NCBI GenBank assembly: GCA_028673005.1
Contig: CM054115.1
Span: forward strand, 53,085,738-53,149,737
Length of the DNA stretch: 64,000 nt
Direction: 5' to 3'
From: Tanypteryx hageni
Taxonomy: Eukaryota > Arthropoda > Insecta > Odonata > Petaluridae
Part shown: positions 12,925-22,737 of the stretch, one piece after another
Layout: each line of letters opens with the position of its first letter
Numbering within the stretch: position 1 is the stretch's first letter
Position numbers and translations under genes: made by a program
Notes under the pieces: generated by a model
The model's database searches: none
What the model was told of the DNA's origin: nothing
The model's input: only the letters and a program-made list of their open reading frames with translations

Positions 12925-12975
12925 TCACGGACCTGTCTACGGACAGACTACCTATGAAGATGATGAGAAAGTAAA
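12925..12975 (+). mobile_element. LINE 3' tail
   Basis: The short untranslated sequence after the LINE stop ends in ctatgaagatgatgagaa before ordinary AT-rich DNA resumes. RTE-type LINEs typically end in a short simple repeat in place of a long poly(A). No target-site duplication could be fixed by eye. Confidence 0.45.
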
Positions 12976-14640
12976 AATTGATAATTATTTTTTATGTGGT
13001 ACGATGAATAACAAGGCTTCCACCCTATAAACGATATAATTTTGTGGGACGCTCCAGAAATAAATAAATAATCCTTTCGTTCGATCAAATCTGTCATCGT
13101 TTTCAAACGAAGGGAGGCGTTTAAATCCATCGGCCTAAAAAGGAATCGCATTAAGCCTCTTTAAATATTCATCGGAACGCATTTATCCTTCCTTTTCCTC
13201 CTTCCTGTCATTCCTTTAACGGCTCCGGATTTTGAAATCCCGACGAATCCCAGAAGCAACGACGCGGCTCTCGAAAGCGATCTTTTTATGACGTTCGGTT
13301 TGTGCGCCACCTGTTATTCGTCTCCGTCCGCGCTCCGCGCACGAATAAAGACATTAGCATATTTCCGAAAAGGAATTACGGCGACTCTGGCGTCGTTTAA
13401 AATAGGAAGGAAATTTCACGCGCTTTCGCGCCGCCTCCTCCTTTCGTGCCGAAAATCCACCGAATCGCTATAATTCTGCAGTCTAATGCGAAAAGCGCCG
13501 TCATTTCCAGAGCTTTGTTATCTACTCGGAAAAAAGGATTTCCCAAAAATGGCTCCGGATTTTTTTTATTTCTCGAAAGTTCTACGGCGAGATTTTATGC
13601 GCGAGTGGCGACGGTTGTGACACGCGGTGATTAAAAAAAAATAAAAATAGAACTCGGTGTTGGTACCTCCTTATTGACTGTATTCTCGACGATTGTCGTT
13701 CAATTAATTTTTTTTTCGTATTTTTCAAAATTTTCGTGGGAATTTTTTCTCCTGGTATATTTTTTGGAATTTTGGGTATCATTTACATTTTCACGAGGGA
13801 AGATTAAAAAGTGGGACGATTCGAAATGTGACTGTAACTTCAAAAATGCTTGTTTTTAATGCTTGTGATAAAGGGAAGTTTAGGCGGCAATGAAAATTTG
13901 ATGAGAGTCATCTTTGTATACGAGCGAGTAAGAAAATTCGATTTCTTTGTTTTTTGAACGTTTCTAAAAAATTTTCGTAATGGATAAGAATTGGAATTTT
14001 TTCGTTTTTTTTCGAGACAGTCACGGATAATAATAGAGAAATGGATATTACCATTCACTTGGGAGATAATCAACCTCGCTTTTGGAAACATATCTGTTTG
14101 AATCCAAGTACGTACGTTTATCGTTGAGCTTATCCCAGTCTTACAAAAAATAACGAGATTCAACCTGTTGAATATCTCATTTTTAAAATGTAATGGGCTC
14201 TTTGTACTCGTTAATTTAAACGTCGGTCGTAAAATTTTTTATCCGTAATATTCCGCGCCCTTATTTAAGGGAAAAAATACAAAAAAGGATCTTCTTTTAA
14301 TTAAGGAAGATGTCGAAATCTTATTCGAACCCTAACGCCCAGGAATGTTTGTAGGGGATTTAACTTCTTCCCTTTCTAGGTCGGGATCCACTAATTGGTC
14401 CTACAATTTTCTTTATTCGTTAAACCTAGGAAAGAAGCAGTTTGCGTATGGTTGGGATTATTATAGTTCCCCTTAACTTCCTTCGTGCTTAAGCCTCTAT
14501 TAAGAATGATCCCTATGCTGGTTTTTGTAGAACTCACAGCAGGTTAAAGAGAACCAATGTTGCGAGGTGGAAAACTCGAATTTAACATCACCTTAAAAGA
14601 TCCTAACGCACTCTCTCAAAGATAGAACGAGTCACAGTTT
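12976..14640. other. No recognisable gene
   Basis: A somewhat GC-richer section (about 13180-13620) is followed by AT-rich DNA. The open frames on both strands carry no motif. Nothing else supported. Confidence 0.4.
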
Positions 14641-14824
14641 TATTGATAGTATGCACCCATATATTTAACAAACTATGCCTCTTCAATAGCAGTGAAAAGG
14701 TTGGAAAACTTATTTAGTTCACAAATAACACGTCATAAATAGTGATTTACCGATAACAGATTCAAAAAAACGTTTATTATGTATATGGATTTGATTCTGT
14801 TTTGAAATCTAATGTCGGCGAATC

Positions 14825-14868
14825 ACCACTGATGACGGCTGCTTTTGTAGCCGAAGCACTCGCATGGC
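14825..14868 (+). ncRNA. Degenerate hammerhead ribozyme-like core
   Basis: CTGATGA at 14829-14835 is followed by a strong stem II (cggct ... agccg, loop gcttttgt). The conserved GAAA then reads GAAG, which breaks the A15.1-U16.1 closing pair. Flanking acca/tgg can form a short stem I. Probably a dead relative of the core at 48624-48667. Confidence 0.35.
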
Positions 14869-15130
14869 TCAAGAACAAGCAATTTAAAAAATTGACTTGC
14901 CTCAGGTATCTCCAATAGCCACAAAAAGGTTAAAAAAATTGGAGATACCTGAAGTAAGTAATTTTTTTTAAATTGCCTGTTGTTAAATTTTTTCAGCCAT
15001 AAGACGAGCTCAATAGTTCTCTGATGAACTCACATGCTGTTCCTAACCGGGCGAAACATTTCGTCAATTTTATTTCAGCTACAATGTGAGCTCGATGTTT
15101 CTATTTTGAAGTATCTTCATGCGTTGACTT
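14825..15130 (+). repeat. Hammerhead-type dispersed repeat, copy 1
   Basis: This segment and 48590-48930 share ordered blocks: a ctgatga/ctgaaga core, then gatacctgaNNtaagt, then ttttcagccNNNNgacgagctcaat and ttctctNNtgaa. Here the internal part forms a perfect 14-bp inverted repeat (caggtatctccaat at 14903-14916 against 14938-14951). The combination of a hammerhead-like core and inverted arrangement is like the terminal repeats of Penelope-like elements or retrozymes. No coding sequence is attached. Confidence 0.5.
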
Positions 15131-15400
15131 GAAGTTAAATAAATGCTCACGTTTTTACAACTCGGACTTGCTTCTTTCTTTATCTTAAGGTTTGTGTTAA
15201 TGGATAATTAAAGCAGGCTACTTGTCCCCCTTTTTTCGTAACATTTTCCAAATTTGGACAAAATAAAGCGACTCGAAGTACTTGTTATTGTCCAAAACGA
15301 AGAATGTTTTCTTTATTACTTCCCACTTTTGCATATTCCGCCAACGACTAATTACTTCCAGGTGCCTCCTTGGTGGGAGCGTCGGAAAGCCGCTCCAGGG
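15131..15400. other. No recognisable feature
   Basis: Short spacer between the hammerhead-type repeat and the polypurine tract. The overlapping open frames have no motif. Confidence 0.4.
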
Positions 15401-16029
15401 CCGCAAAGTCGGAAAGGGCGAGAGAGAGAATAGTATGGGATGGAAATGTGGAGCGAAAGCGTAGTTTGTCAAAAGGGGTGGTTGGTGCAAGTGAAGGGAG
15501 ATGGAAAGAGGGAGTTTTAAATCCAACTCATGCTCCTTGGGGAAAACGGTGGGAACCTCATACTACGTGCGTGTTGGCCTTGAGGCGAGAATGCGGGAGA
15601 GAGAGAAAGAGGGAGGGAAAGAGGAGGGAGAGAGAGGGAAGGGGCGAGGGAGGGAGGGAGCAAGAGAGAGGGAGGGAGAGAGAGAAAGGGAGGGAGGGAA
15701 AGAGAGAAAGGGTGGGAGAGGGAGGGAGGAGGGAGGGGAGAGGGAGGGAGGAGGGGAGAGGGAGGGAGAGAGAGAGAGGGAGGGAGGGAGGGAGGGGAGG
15801 AGAGAGAGGGAGGTAGAGAGAGAGGGAGGGGGATGGAGGGAGAGGGAGGAAGGGAGGAGAGCGAGGGAGGGAGAGTGGGATATGGAGGGAGAGTGGAAGA
15901 AGGAGGAAGAGGGAGGAAAGGATAGGGAGGGAGGGTGGGAAGATGGAGGGGGAGGAGGGAGGGGGGATCGGGAGGGAGGGGAGAGGGAGGGAGGGGAGAG
16001 GGAGGGAGAGAGAGAGAGGGAGGGAGACA
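15401..16029. repeat. Polypurine (GGGA/GAGA)n tract
   Basis: About 600 bases are almost purely A and G on the plus strand, built from irregular gggagagaga and gggaggga units. All open frames through it (Arg/Glu/Gly-rich on one strand, Ser/Leu/Pro-rich on the other) are products of the repeat and are not genes. Long purine mirror-like runs of this kind can form triplex DNA. Confidence 0.9.
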
Positions 16030-16375
16030 GACAAACAAACGACTTTCTTAGGGCGAAATTGAGACTATGTAGTCCCTTCTTACATTTAACCCTTTCGTCA
16101 TATAAGTAATTACAATATTTACAAAATAAGAGAAATTAATTGCATACAGATTTCAACAAAATACATATTAATTACAAGTTAGTATATTTGTTAGTAGATA
16201 ACAGAGCATTACCAAAGAATGTTAGTTTTGTGGGTCATAAAAAACTGTGTATCAGTTGTTTTAACAGAGAAAAAAATTCCCACTGCGGAAAAACACCTAC
16301 GAAAAGAAGAAAGGTGAAAAAAACCGCGAAAATTTCTAAAATAGTTCAGGGGAAGGAAAAAAATACAATAATATG
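16030..16375. other. Spacer between purine tracts
   Basis: AT-rich sequence with a 78-codon lysine-rich frame at 16140-16376 (+). It has no known motif and I do not call it a gene. Confidence 0.35.
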
Positions 16376-17060
16376 AGAAACAGAAAAAAAGGAGAGGGAG
16401 GGAGGGAGAGGGAGAAGAGATAGAGAAAAAGGGAGACAGAGTGAGAGAAAAGGGGAGACAGTGAGAGAAAAAGGGAGACAAGAAGAGAGAGAGGATGGCG
16501 AAGGAAGGTGGAGGGAGATGAGAGCGTAAGATGAGAGGAAGATGCAGAAAGATAGATTGGATGCTAGGTTTAATGCCTTCACCCTGGCAACGTTGGGACG
16601 ATGAAGTCACTACTGATATTTAAAGCAGGGCTAGTGAAAAAGAAATAAGAATGGAGGGCTCAAGAGGTGCAAATGAATTGTGGCATGGAATAAAGGAGAG
16701 AATGAGAGAAAAATGAAGAGGGGAAGGAGAGAAATGAGGGATGATGTAAATAGGAAAGAGGGGCAGTGAAAAAGAAGGGATATGAAGAATTGGAGGGAGG
16801 AGAAATAGAAGAAGAGGGAGAGTGGAAGTGAAAAATAGAGAAAGACGGAAAAAGAACAATATAGGAGAAAGAAGAAAAGTAGGAAGGGAACGAGGGAAAC
16901 AGTCGAGGAAGGATATATTAAAAAGAGGGAGAGGGAGAAAAGGAAAGAGAGTAGAGAGAGATGGAGAAGGAGGGGATAATAAGATAGAGGATCAGAGAGA
17001 GGGAGACAAGAACAGAGAAAGGGGAGATAAGAGTGAGAAAGGGAACACCTCGGTTCACTT
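16376..17060. repeat. Second polypurine tract, less pure
   Basis: Purine-rich on the plus strand with units such as gagagaaaaagggagaca, interrupted by a mixed segment at about 16555-16640. Long pyrimidine-strand frames here are low-complexity artefacts. Confidence 0.8.
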
Positions 17061-17459
17061 TAAAGGCAGGGATGTGTTTAAGCACTAGCGCGTGTGCAGG
17101 AGTTGTTGTTCCTCCATCTACACGCTCCTCGCTCGATGAATAATGGAGGAAGGGGAGTGCTTGATAGATAAGGCCTCCAATGTCGAAGGTTTTCGAGCAG
17201 GAAATAAACAGATCTCTAACTGCCGCGAGAACCAGGTATATGCGAAGAATGGAAGGTATGGAGCGGAGACATGCGAGAGAATTCTGGACATGTGCTCATC
17301 TTCGTAAGTTTTTAAGCTTCCTTCCAACAGACGAAAATATGACGTTAGAATAGTTTAAAAAAAATCTTTTCTTTGAAGCAAGCAATGCAGGAAGCTTCGT
17401 TTTCACAGTGTTAAATCATCCGAGTAGTTTTATTTATTTGTTAAGTAATAGTTAACCTT

Positions 17460-17518
<59 letters not shown>

Positions 17519-17889
17519 ATTTAAGGTTTTGAATGGAAGGGGTCACTAAATGAAAAATAATATTATTCAAAACATTCTTCTGAGTGCTGGATTTTACACT
17601 TAAGATGACGATCTCAGACCACGCGAAGTCCTTCAAAAGCTGTTCCTTAGAATTGAGATTTTTCTTTTTTATCAAAATAATACAGATGCAATTGTATAAT
17701 TAATTCAGATAATTTCATAAGAAACTTTCTTCATTTCCATTAACCCTTCAGTAAATAAATAAAGATGGAGTCTACGGCGAAAATGATGTTAAATAGAAAT
17801 TAACTCAACCGTAAAATTCAAAATTAGAGAGACACAATGAAAAAGGGGGGAGGAAAGTAAGGAAAGGGCAAAAGACAATAAAAATTGTA
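17061..17889. repeat. (AT)n microsatellite in otherwise featureless DNA
   Basis: A (TA)n run of about 52 bases lies at 17462-17513. The rest (17061-17461 and 17514-17889) shows nothing I can name. Confidence 0.7.
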
Positions 17890-18380
17890 AACTTACAGGT
17901 TTAAGAGTTGTTACTCCACGCCAGGGATCTGATGTCACTCACACATTCACTCAATCGCACAAGCACTAATCCTAAATGTGGAAAAGGAAACGGGAACGGG
18001 TTTACGAGAAATTACTCTGCGCCAGGGATCCAATAAATCACACCGTTGCTAGAAGGTTTGTGAGTCAGTACGACCGCGACATGGACCTACCAAGCAACCA
18101 CAGACACACGCTCACGTACACGCCAAGAAGTAAATGGAAAAAATAAAGGGGGAAGGAAAGGGGAAATAATACTAGGTTTATGGGAGATTAAACCACGCCA
18201 GGGATCTAGTATCGCACACAGCGGCCTGTAGGTTTATGTGCCTTCCGGCAGCGACAGGGACCTAACAGACGAAACAATCACGCACGCAAGCACTCGAACA
18301 GACACACACAAGATCTCTAAAGATGAGGTAAACGTACTAAATACGTATTTCGAGAGCAATGCTCTCATCATCAGTAGCTG
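17890..18380 (-). repeat. Hammerhead-bearing repeat with degenerate internal units
   Basis: On the minus strand a hammerhead core (18335-18378) is followed by a tgtgtgtgtctg-type stretch and then three spaced copies of a block with gcgccagggatc or acgccagggatct (about 17915, 18020 and 18195 on the plus strand). The order hammerhead then GT-rich then unique block is similar to the 3' untranslated region of the PLE at 46086-46450. I infer a Penelope-like terminal repeat or a retrozyme; no ORF is attached. Confidence 0.5.
18335..18378 (-). ncRNA. Hammerhead ribozyme, complete core by sequence
   Basis: Minus strand: CTGATGA (18374-18368); stem II of six perfect pairs, gagagc closed by an att loop onto gctctc; then GAAA; then a palindromic stem III (atac/gtat, or two pairs with an acgt loop); then T as the cleavage-site nucleotide H17. 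Stem I forms from gcta upstream and tagt downstream (three Watson-Crick pairs and one G-U). All conserved core positions are present. Minimal stem III type I hammerheads are known in Penelope-like elements and retrozymes, where they act best as dimers. Activity is inferred and not shown. Confidence 0.6.
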
Positions 18381-18938
18381 ATGCGTAATAATATTATTAT
18401 TATTATGGGAGAGATGAAACCAATTTTGTGTACATAAAACCATATATTTGACATAATATTATTTACATAACATAAAGTAACTTTTGAAAACATATTATAA
18501 ATTTTTTGTGTAAATTAGTGACAAACAAACACCGATTGATGTGAAAAACACTGAATACGTCAATTCTACTCGATATAAGCGAAAGGAATGAACATGAAAA
18601 ATGATCCAAATCCGTAACCGAACAGTTGATACAAATATTTGTAATATGATCGTTGCATGCATATTTGTGACATTTTATGCGCCACTTTCGTGTGGATTTG
18701 TTGCGGTTTCTTGTACAAGTATAGCAACGACCCACATAGTTTTGTTGCACGGGGGGAGGGGGGGGGGGGAGGGCACTTGCTCAGTGATTCCAAAAAGTAC
18801 CTTTGCTCGACATCTTATTTCTACTGGAAGTTGTTGAATGGTTGACCTGTACTCGATTTGCGGCCTAATAAGCTCCCATGAAAACTTTTCAATAAATTCT
18901 CTTCTTTTTACCAGCTGGTAACCTCTATTTGCTTTATA

Positions 18939-19871
18939 CAGGGTGTCCCAGAAGTCCGGCCTCATAGGACAACTTTTTTATTTTGCAGAATATCTAAAAA
19001 TAATAAGAGATCAAAGTTGTTTGCAATAGGCTATTTTTCTGGGAAAATGTTGATTTTTTTGTCTAAGGCCTTCCGTTCGATCGCTACTCTCTTGGCTCCT
19101 CAATGGTTGTGTTTACGGGTGGATCGTCGAGGACTGGCGGCAACTTTAGCGAGGACAGCCAGTCTCTCTTCAGCCCCAGTAGAACTTCGCGGCCGTCCTG
19201 CACGAGGCCTGTCATTCACACTTCCAGTTTCCTTGAAGCGATTGAAAGCATTGCGTAACATTTTCTCTGACGGTTCCGGTTGCTCCGGATGACGACGGTG
19301 ATACTCCCTTGCTGCTCTACGAAGGCTCAAGCCGGGCAGGTAAAGAATCACCATTTCCGCCTTATCACGCGCTGCGTACATTTCTCAGCCTGAACTCCAG
19401 AACTGCCACTTGAAAACTGAAATTTCCGGTGTGACTGTCGCGTCTCCAAACACCAACAATGAAAAATGAATGTTAAAATGAGGCGGCAACATCAACAATC
19501 ACAGTTTCCACCGAAATCACCAGTAAATTAATTAATTCATTGTTAGGCATTAGCGGCCACACTAATACATTTTAATGCCAGCAATTGTTATCAATTGTTG
19601 TTGACATTTGTCAAATGCCACACTCTCTTGCATAATTCACACTTCTTGCCTCCTCACATAGCTCCTTTATGTGGACGCAGGAATTTCCGCAGTTTCACTT
19701 AACCATTGATGAGCCAAGAGAGTAGCGGTCGAACGGAAGGCCCTAGACAAAATAAATCAACATTTTTCCCGAAAAATAGCCTATTGCAAACAACTTTGAT
19801 CTCTTATTATTTTTAGATATTCTGCAAAATAACAAAGTTGTCCTATGTGGCCGGACTTCTGGGACACCCTG
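18939..19871 (-). mobile_element. 933-bp Tc1/mariner-like (IS630 superfamily) internal-deletion element
   Basis: Terminal inverted repeats of about 170 bp (18939-19108 and 19701-19871) start cagggtgtcccagaagtccgg and match base for base at nearly every position. The flanks are TA/TATA on both sides (18935-18938 and 19872-19875), as expected for TA-target integration. The inside encodes only a helix-turn-helix fragment. It sits within the piggyBac reading frame, so it is younger than that element. Confidence 0.9.
19100..19381 (-). CDS. HTH-only truncated transposase, 93 codons
   Basis: The product opens with MYAARDKAEMVILYLPG and continues through AAREYHRRHPEQPEPS, then FNRFKETGSVNDRPRAGRPR. 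This is the N-terminal DNA-binding helix-turn-helix of IS630/Tc1-mariner type transposases common in insects (DUF4817-like). The family's DDE catalytic domain should follow but is absent: the frame runs into the left terminal inverted repeat and stops. The frame is clean, with no stop or frameshift in the HTH. If expressed it could bind the element's termini without cutting, like known truncated repressor transposases; that is inference. It may equally be a passive remnant. Confidence 0.6.
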   Translation of the reverse strand: MYAARDKAEMVILYLPGLSLRRAAREYHRRHPEQPEPSEKMLRNAFNRFKETGSVNDRPRAGRPRSSTGAEERLAVLAKVAASPRRSTRKHNH

Positions 19872-20420
19872 TATAAACAATTAACAATTAATTGCAAAAA
19901 TATTTAATAAGTTATAAAACATATAGCGTGTGCTTCTTGCAACATTGTATTTTTGGCACAGTTGGTCTACTAGGTAAACTCCGATTTTTGTTTGGTTGTA
20001 CAAGGTTATTATTTCAGGCTTTCTTTCGGCGTCCGTTTCAGCATCAATAGCATCGTCGTGGTGCATACTGGATATTACTAAGACTTATTTTTCTTTGGAC
20101 AATAGGAGACCAATGTACAGTCTTCTTGGAACCCAAATACAGATTACTTCTCTTCCATATTATTTGGTAAAAATTCTGAGGGTAAATCACGTTTATTTTT
20201 TCGAATGGTACCCACATAGGTTAATTACTTTTGATGCAGTAGGTTTTTCACCAACGGCAAGCTTGTGAACCAATTATCCCCAGTAATATTTCTGTGTATC
20301 TACTACTGGTTCGACAAATCTTAATACTATCTCTTCGGCGGAATTATTATATTTATATGGCCCGTCTGGTTGAGTGCGTACATAGGTTTCAAGGTTAAAT
20401 GTCTTTATTTTTGGCCAGGA

Positions 20421-21349
20421 ATTAATTCATCATCTCTTATAAAAGATCGAGTGATTGTTCAAATGCGTAGATATGGATTTTAAAATTCGCATAACGACGT
20501 TTCACCTAAGGACGCCTTTTCATGGAACGAATTAACGTCGTTATGCAAGGGATTGCAGTATGCAAAAAGCCTGTTTCGTATTTAGGCGCGTGGTCTACAC
20601 TTGTAGACCACTTGCTGAAAGCATTAACATAAACCACGGAAAAATAACACTTATGAACTAATAAGACAGATCAAGGCCTGAGCTACTGAAATTGACGCAT
20701 GCGTAAACAAGTCCGTACAAGGAATATGCTAATAGAGATATGTGTGGTCTATTATGCATAAAAAATAAAAAAAATAAAACATTTTCTTCGTCAAATGGGA
20801 ATTTCAAGAAGTTTAAAAAATATAGTTAATAAAAATTTTGATTTGTTTTTCGTCATGTTTTAAATTAGAAATAGTTAGTTAACAACATATTTTCGAGAAT
20901 TAGCAATACATATATGTATATAACACAAAAACTGACAAAGACTTCAGAGACTTTAATTTCAAGGATGAATTTCACAACTAGCTCGTACATTTTTTACAAG
21001 CAGAAGAGCAGTAATTGCTGACTGTTTTTTACATTTTATTATTATTGTTGCTGTTTTCTTATCCTTTGATGATGGTCAGATAAGACTCCTTTTTTTCTTT
21101 GGCAATTTTTAATAGGTTTGGAATCTTCGACAGCCATTTGCTCATCGACTGATTCAAGGTCACTCGGTTCCGCAAAATCTGTCTAAATTCTTGTCCTCAA
21201 CATCGCTAGTTTCTTCTACAACGTAAATTATCCATTTTCCCACAATATCAGCAAAATTATAAACTTCGAGTTGTGGGTAGGTTATAAGGAACACTCATGG
21301 TGATGGTCTGTTGGGTCGGTCTGACCCGACAGACTCGATTTACGTTCGG
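20421..21349. other. No gene; perfect hairpin at 20590-20611
   Basis: A perfect 10-bp-arm hairpin with a 2-base loop (gtggtctaca ct tgtagaccac) lies at 20590-20611. Just upstream is a short palindrome ttgcagtatgcaa also present in the Helitron-like tails at 22709 and 60879. Nothing else is recognised. Confidence 0.5.
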
Positions 21350-21902
21350 ATGTCAGTGACGGAGTGGTTGGAGCAGCGGTTAGCAAACATTCCAAGCCGC
21401 GCCTCCCTTTTCATAGCTGAAAACGATGGCGCCTCCCATTGTTGTTTGTAATAAATCCTTGTCAATATGAGAATTGTAAAAGTGTAAAATTTGGTATTCT
21501 GAGATAAAGAAAACCAAATAGCCACCAGGTAGGTCTCAGTCGAGTAAATTTGCTGAGAATCGCGTTCCGCTTTGACAGAAGAACCGATCGCGCCCCCAAG
21601 TCTGTGTACCCCTGGGTTAGAGCGTTGGCCTTCCACGCAGCAGGCCCAGGTTCGAATAGGATTTTTCAACCTGGGGTCGTCCCGTTCCCTACTTGTGTGG
21701 TTTCAGGAGACTGCGCAAGTCAGCGCTCCGTCCTTCGGAAGGTACGTTAAGCAGTTGGTCACCTTGGTGCTCTTCGTGAAAGAGTAGGCTAATGCAGTCA
21801 CCGGGTTTCCCTCCTCCCTTCTGAGTGATAGTTGTGGAAGGAGTTATGGCTTTAATAATCCAACTGGTTGATTAAACATATATACAAACCAACAACAACA
21901 AG
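21350..21902 (+). repeat. tRNA-derived SINE, copy 2, interrupted in its A box
   Basis: The head is at 21350-21373 (gtgacggagtggttggag). The rest resumes at 21615 with ggttagagcgttggccttcc and runs to the caacaacaacaag tail near 21902. It aligns throughout with the copy at 8018-8334. The B box reads aggttcgaatagg, which is damaged. The A box is split by the 241-bp insertion at 21374-21614, so polymerase III transcription of this copy is unlikely. Confidence 0.85.
21374..21614. mobile_element. hAT MITE inserted in SINE copy 2
   Basis: Ends are cagcggttagcaaac (left) and, on the other strand, caggggtacacagac (right), fitting the CAGNGGT hAT terminus. The flanks are ggttggag and ggttagag, an 8-bp target-site duplication with one mismatch; removing the element restores the SINE consensus gtggttagagcg. 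Length 241 bp, no coding capacity. Confidence 0.8.
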
Positions 21903-22019
21903 AATTGATTTATGCAAGTCAAAAAATGTAAAAACAAACTACTTGTCAGCTGCGGGGGAAACTAACAGGAGGCTATCATTATATATCGACGACTCTTACA
22001 GAGGAGGATATAACATATA

Positions 22020-22737
22020 GGAGGATACTAATGTTTAGGCACTTACAGATGTGCTGGAGATTCGAATTTTTTTTCTTAGGTAGGAGTTTGTGCAAAACCA
22101 ACTAGAAAAAAACGAAAATCATGAAAAAGTGCAACAAAGCGGCCGCTAAAATTTCGCAATTGTTTAAACCAATTGTCAGGGTTTAGGCATTTTCGAATGT
22201 GCTACGGAGCTAGAATTTTTATTATAAGTAGAATTAAAAAAAAACGAAATAGGAATTATACAAATTTTGATATTTTAATTTGTTTGGCAGTTAAAAGTTC
22301 TTAAAGTTAAAACAAATAGATAACTGTTTAAGTACTTCGGGATGAGCTAGGAAGCTGAAATTTTCAAATTATTTACAGAGTAGTAAATTTGCACAAATTT
22401 AAATTTCAATTTTACCATATATGAATTTCGGCGGCCGTTAAAAATTATTTAAATTTAAACAATTAGAAAAATATTATTTTACTTATAGAAGTGCAACAAC
22501 TTTAAAATTTGGCTAAAATGTGTAGCATTAGTACCTTATAATGAAGAAAGTGTAAATTGCAACATTTGTGGATTGTTTTAAACTATTATTTTTACATGTG
22601 GGAAAAACGGAAATCGCTGCGGAGGTGAAATATTTAGAATTGAAAGAATATTTGTAATGATGAAATGTCTGTCTGAAAGATGAAGGTTTTTTCAAGGTGA
22701 TATGAAATGCTTGCAGTATGCAAGCACTAACTACTAG
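22020..22737 (+). mobile_element. Possible non-autonomous Helitron
   Basis: The segment ends in a 16- to 17-base hairpin (gcttgcagtatgcaagc, 22709-22725) followed by actaactactag and then T. Helitrons end in a short hairpin followed by CTRR and insert next to T. The body has loosely repeated blocks (gtgctacggagct, gcggccgctaaaattt / gcggccgttaaaaatt). The same hairpin and following cactaac occur at 60879-60906. The 5' TC end was not located, so the left boundary is approximate. Confidence 0.4.

Larger units (their letters stand above)
18620..20420 (-). pseudogene. piggyBac transposase, decayed and split by another element
   Basis: Upstream part (20420 down to 19872): recognisable piggyBac segments TYVRTQPDGPYKYN, then VEPVVDTQKYYWG, then SSMHHDDAIDAE and KPEIITLYNQTK, then DQLCQKYNVARSTR and FYNLLNIFAIN. 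These are the conserved piggyBac DDE-fold signatures, with several stops and frameshifts. After a 933-bp interruption (18939-19871) the gene resumes with YKANRGYQLVKRREFIEKF, and then, in a shifted frame (about 18620-18735), with the C-terminal cysteine-rich zinc-binding domain RCYTC ... KCHKYACNDH ... CINC. A G-run at 18750-18772 lies at the frameshift. When intact the protein cuts and pastes at TTAA. Neither element terminus was identified. Confidence 0.85.

Noticed and set aside
15501..16109. Open frames of 148 to 202 codons on both strands
   Set aside because: They are translations of the polypurine tract (Arg/Glu/Gly or Ser/Leu/Pro only) and overlap in several frames; no gene signature.
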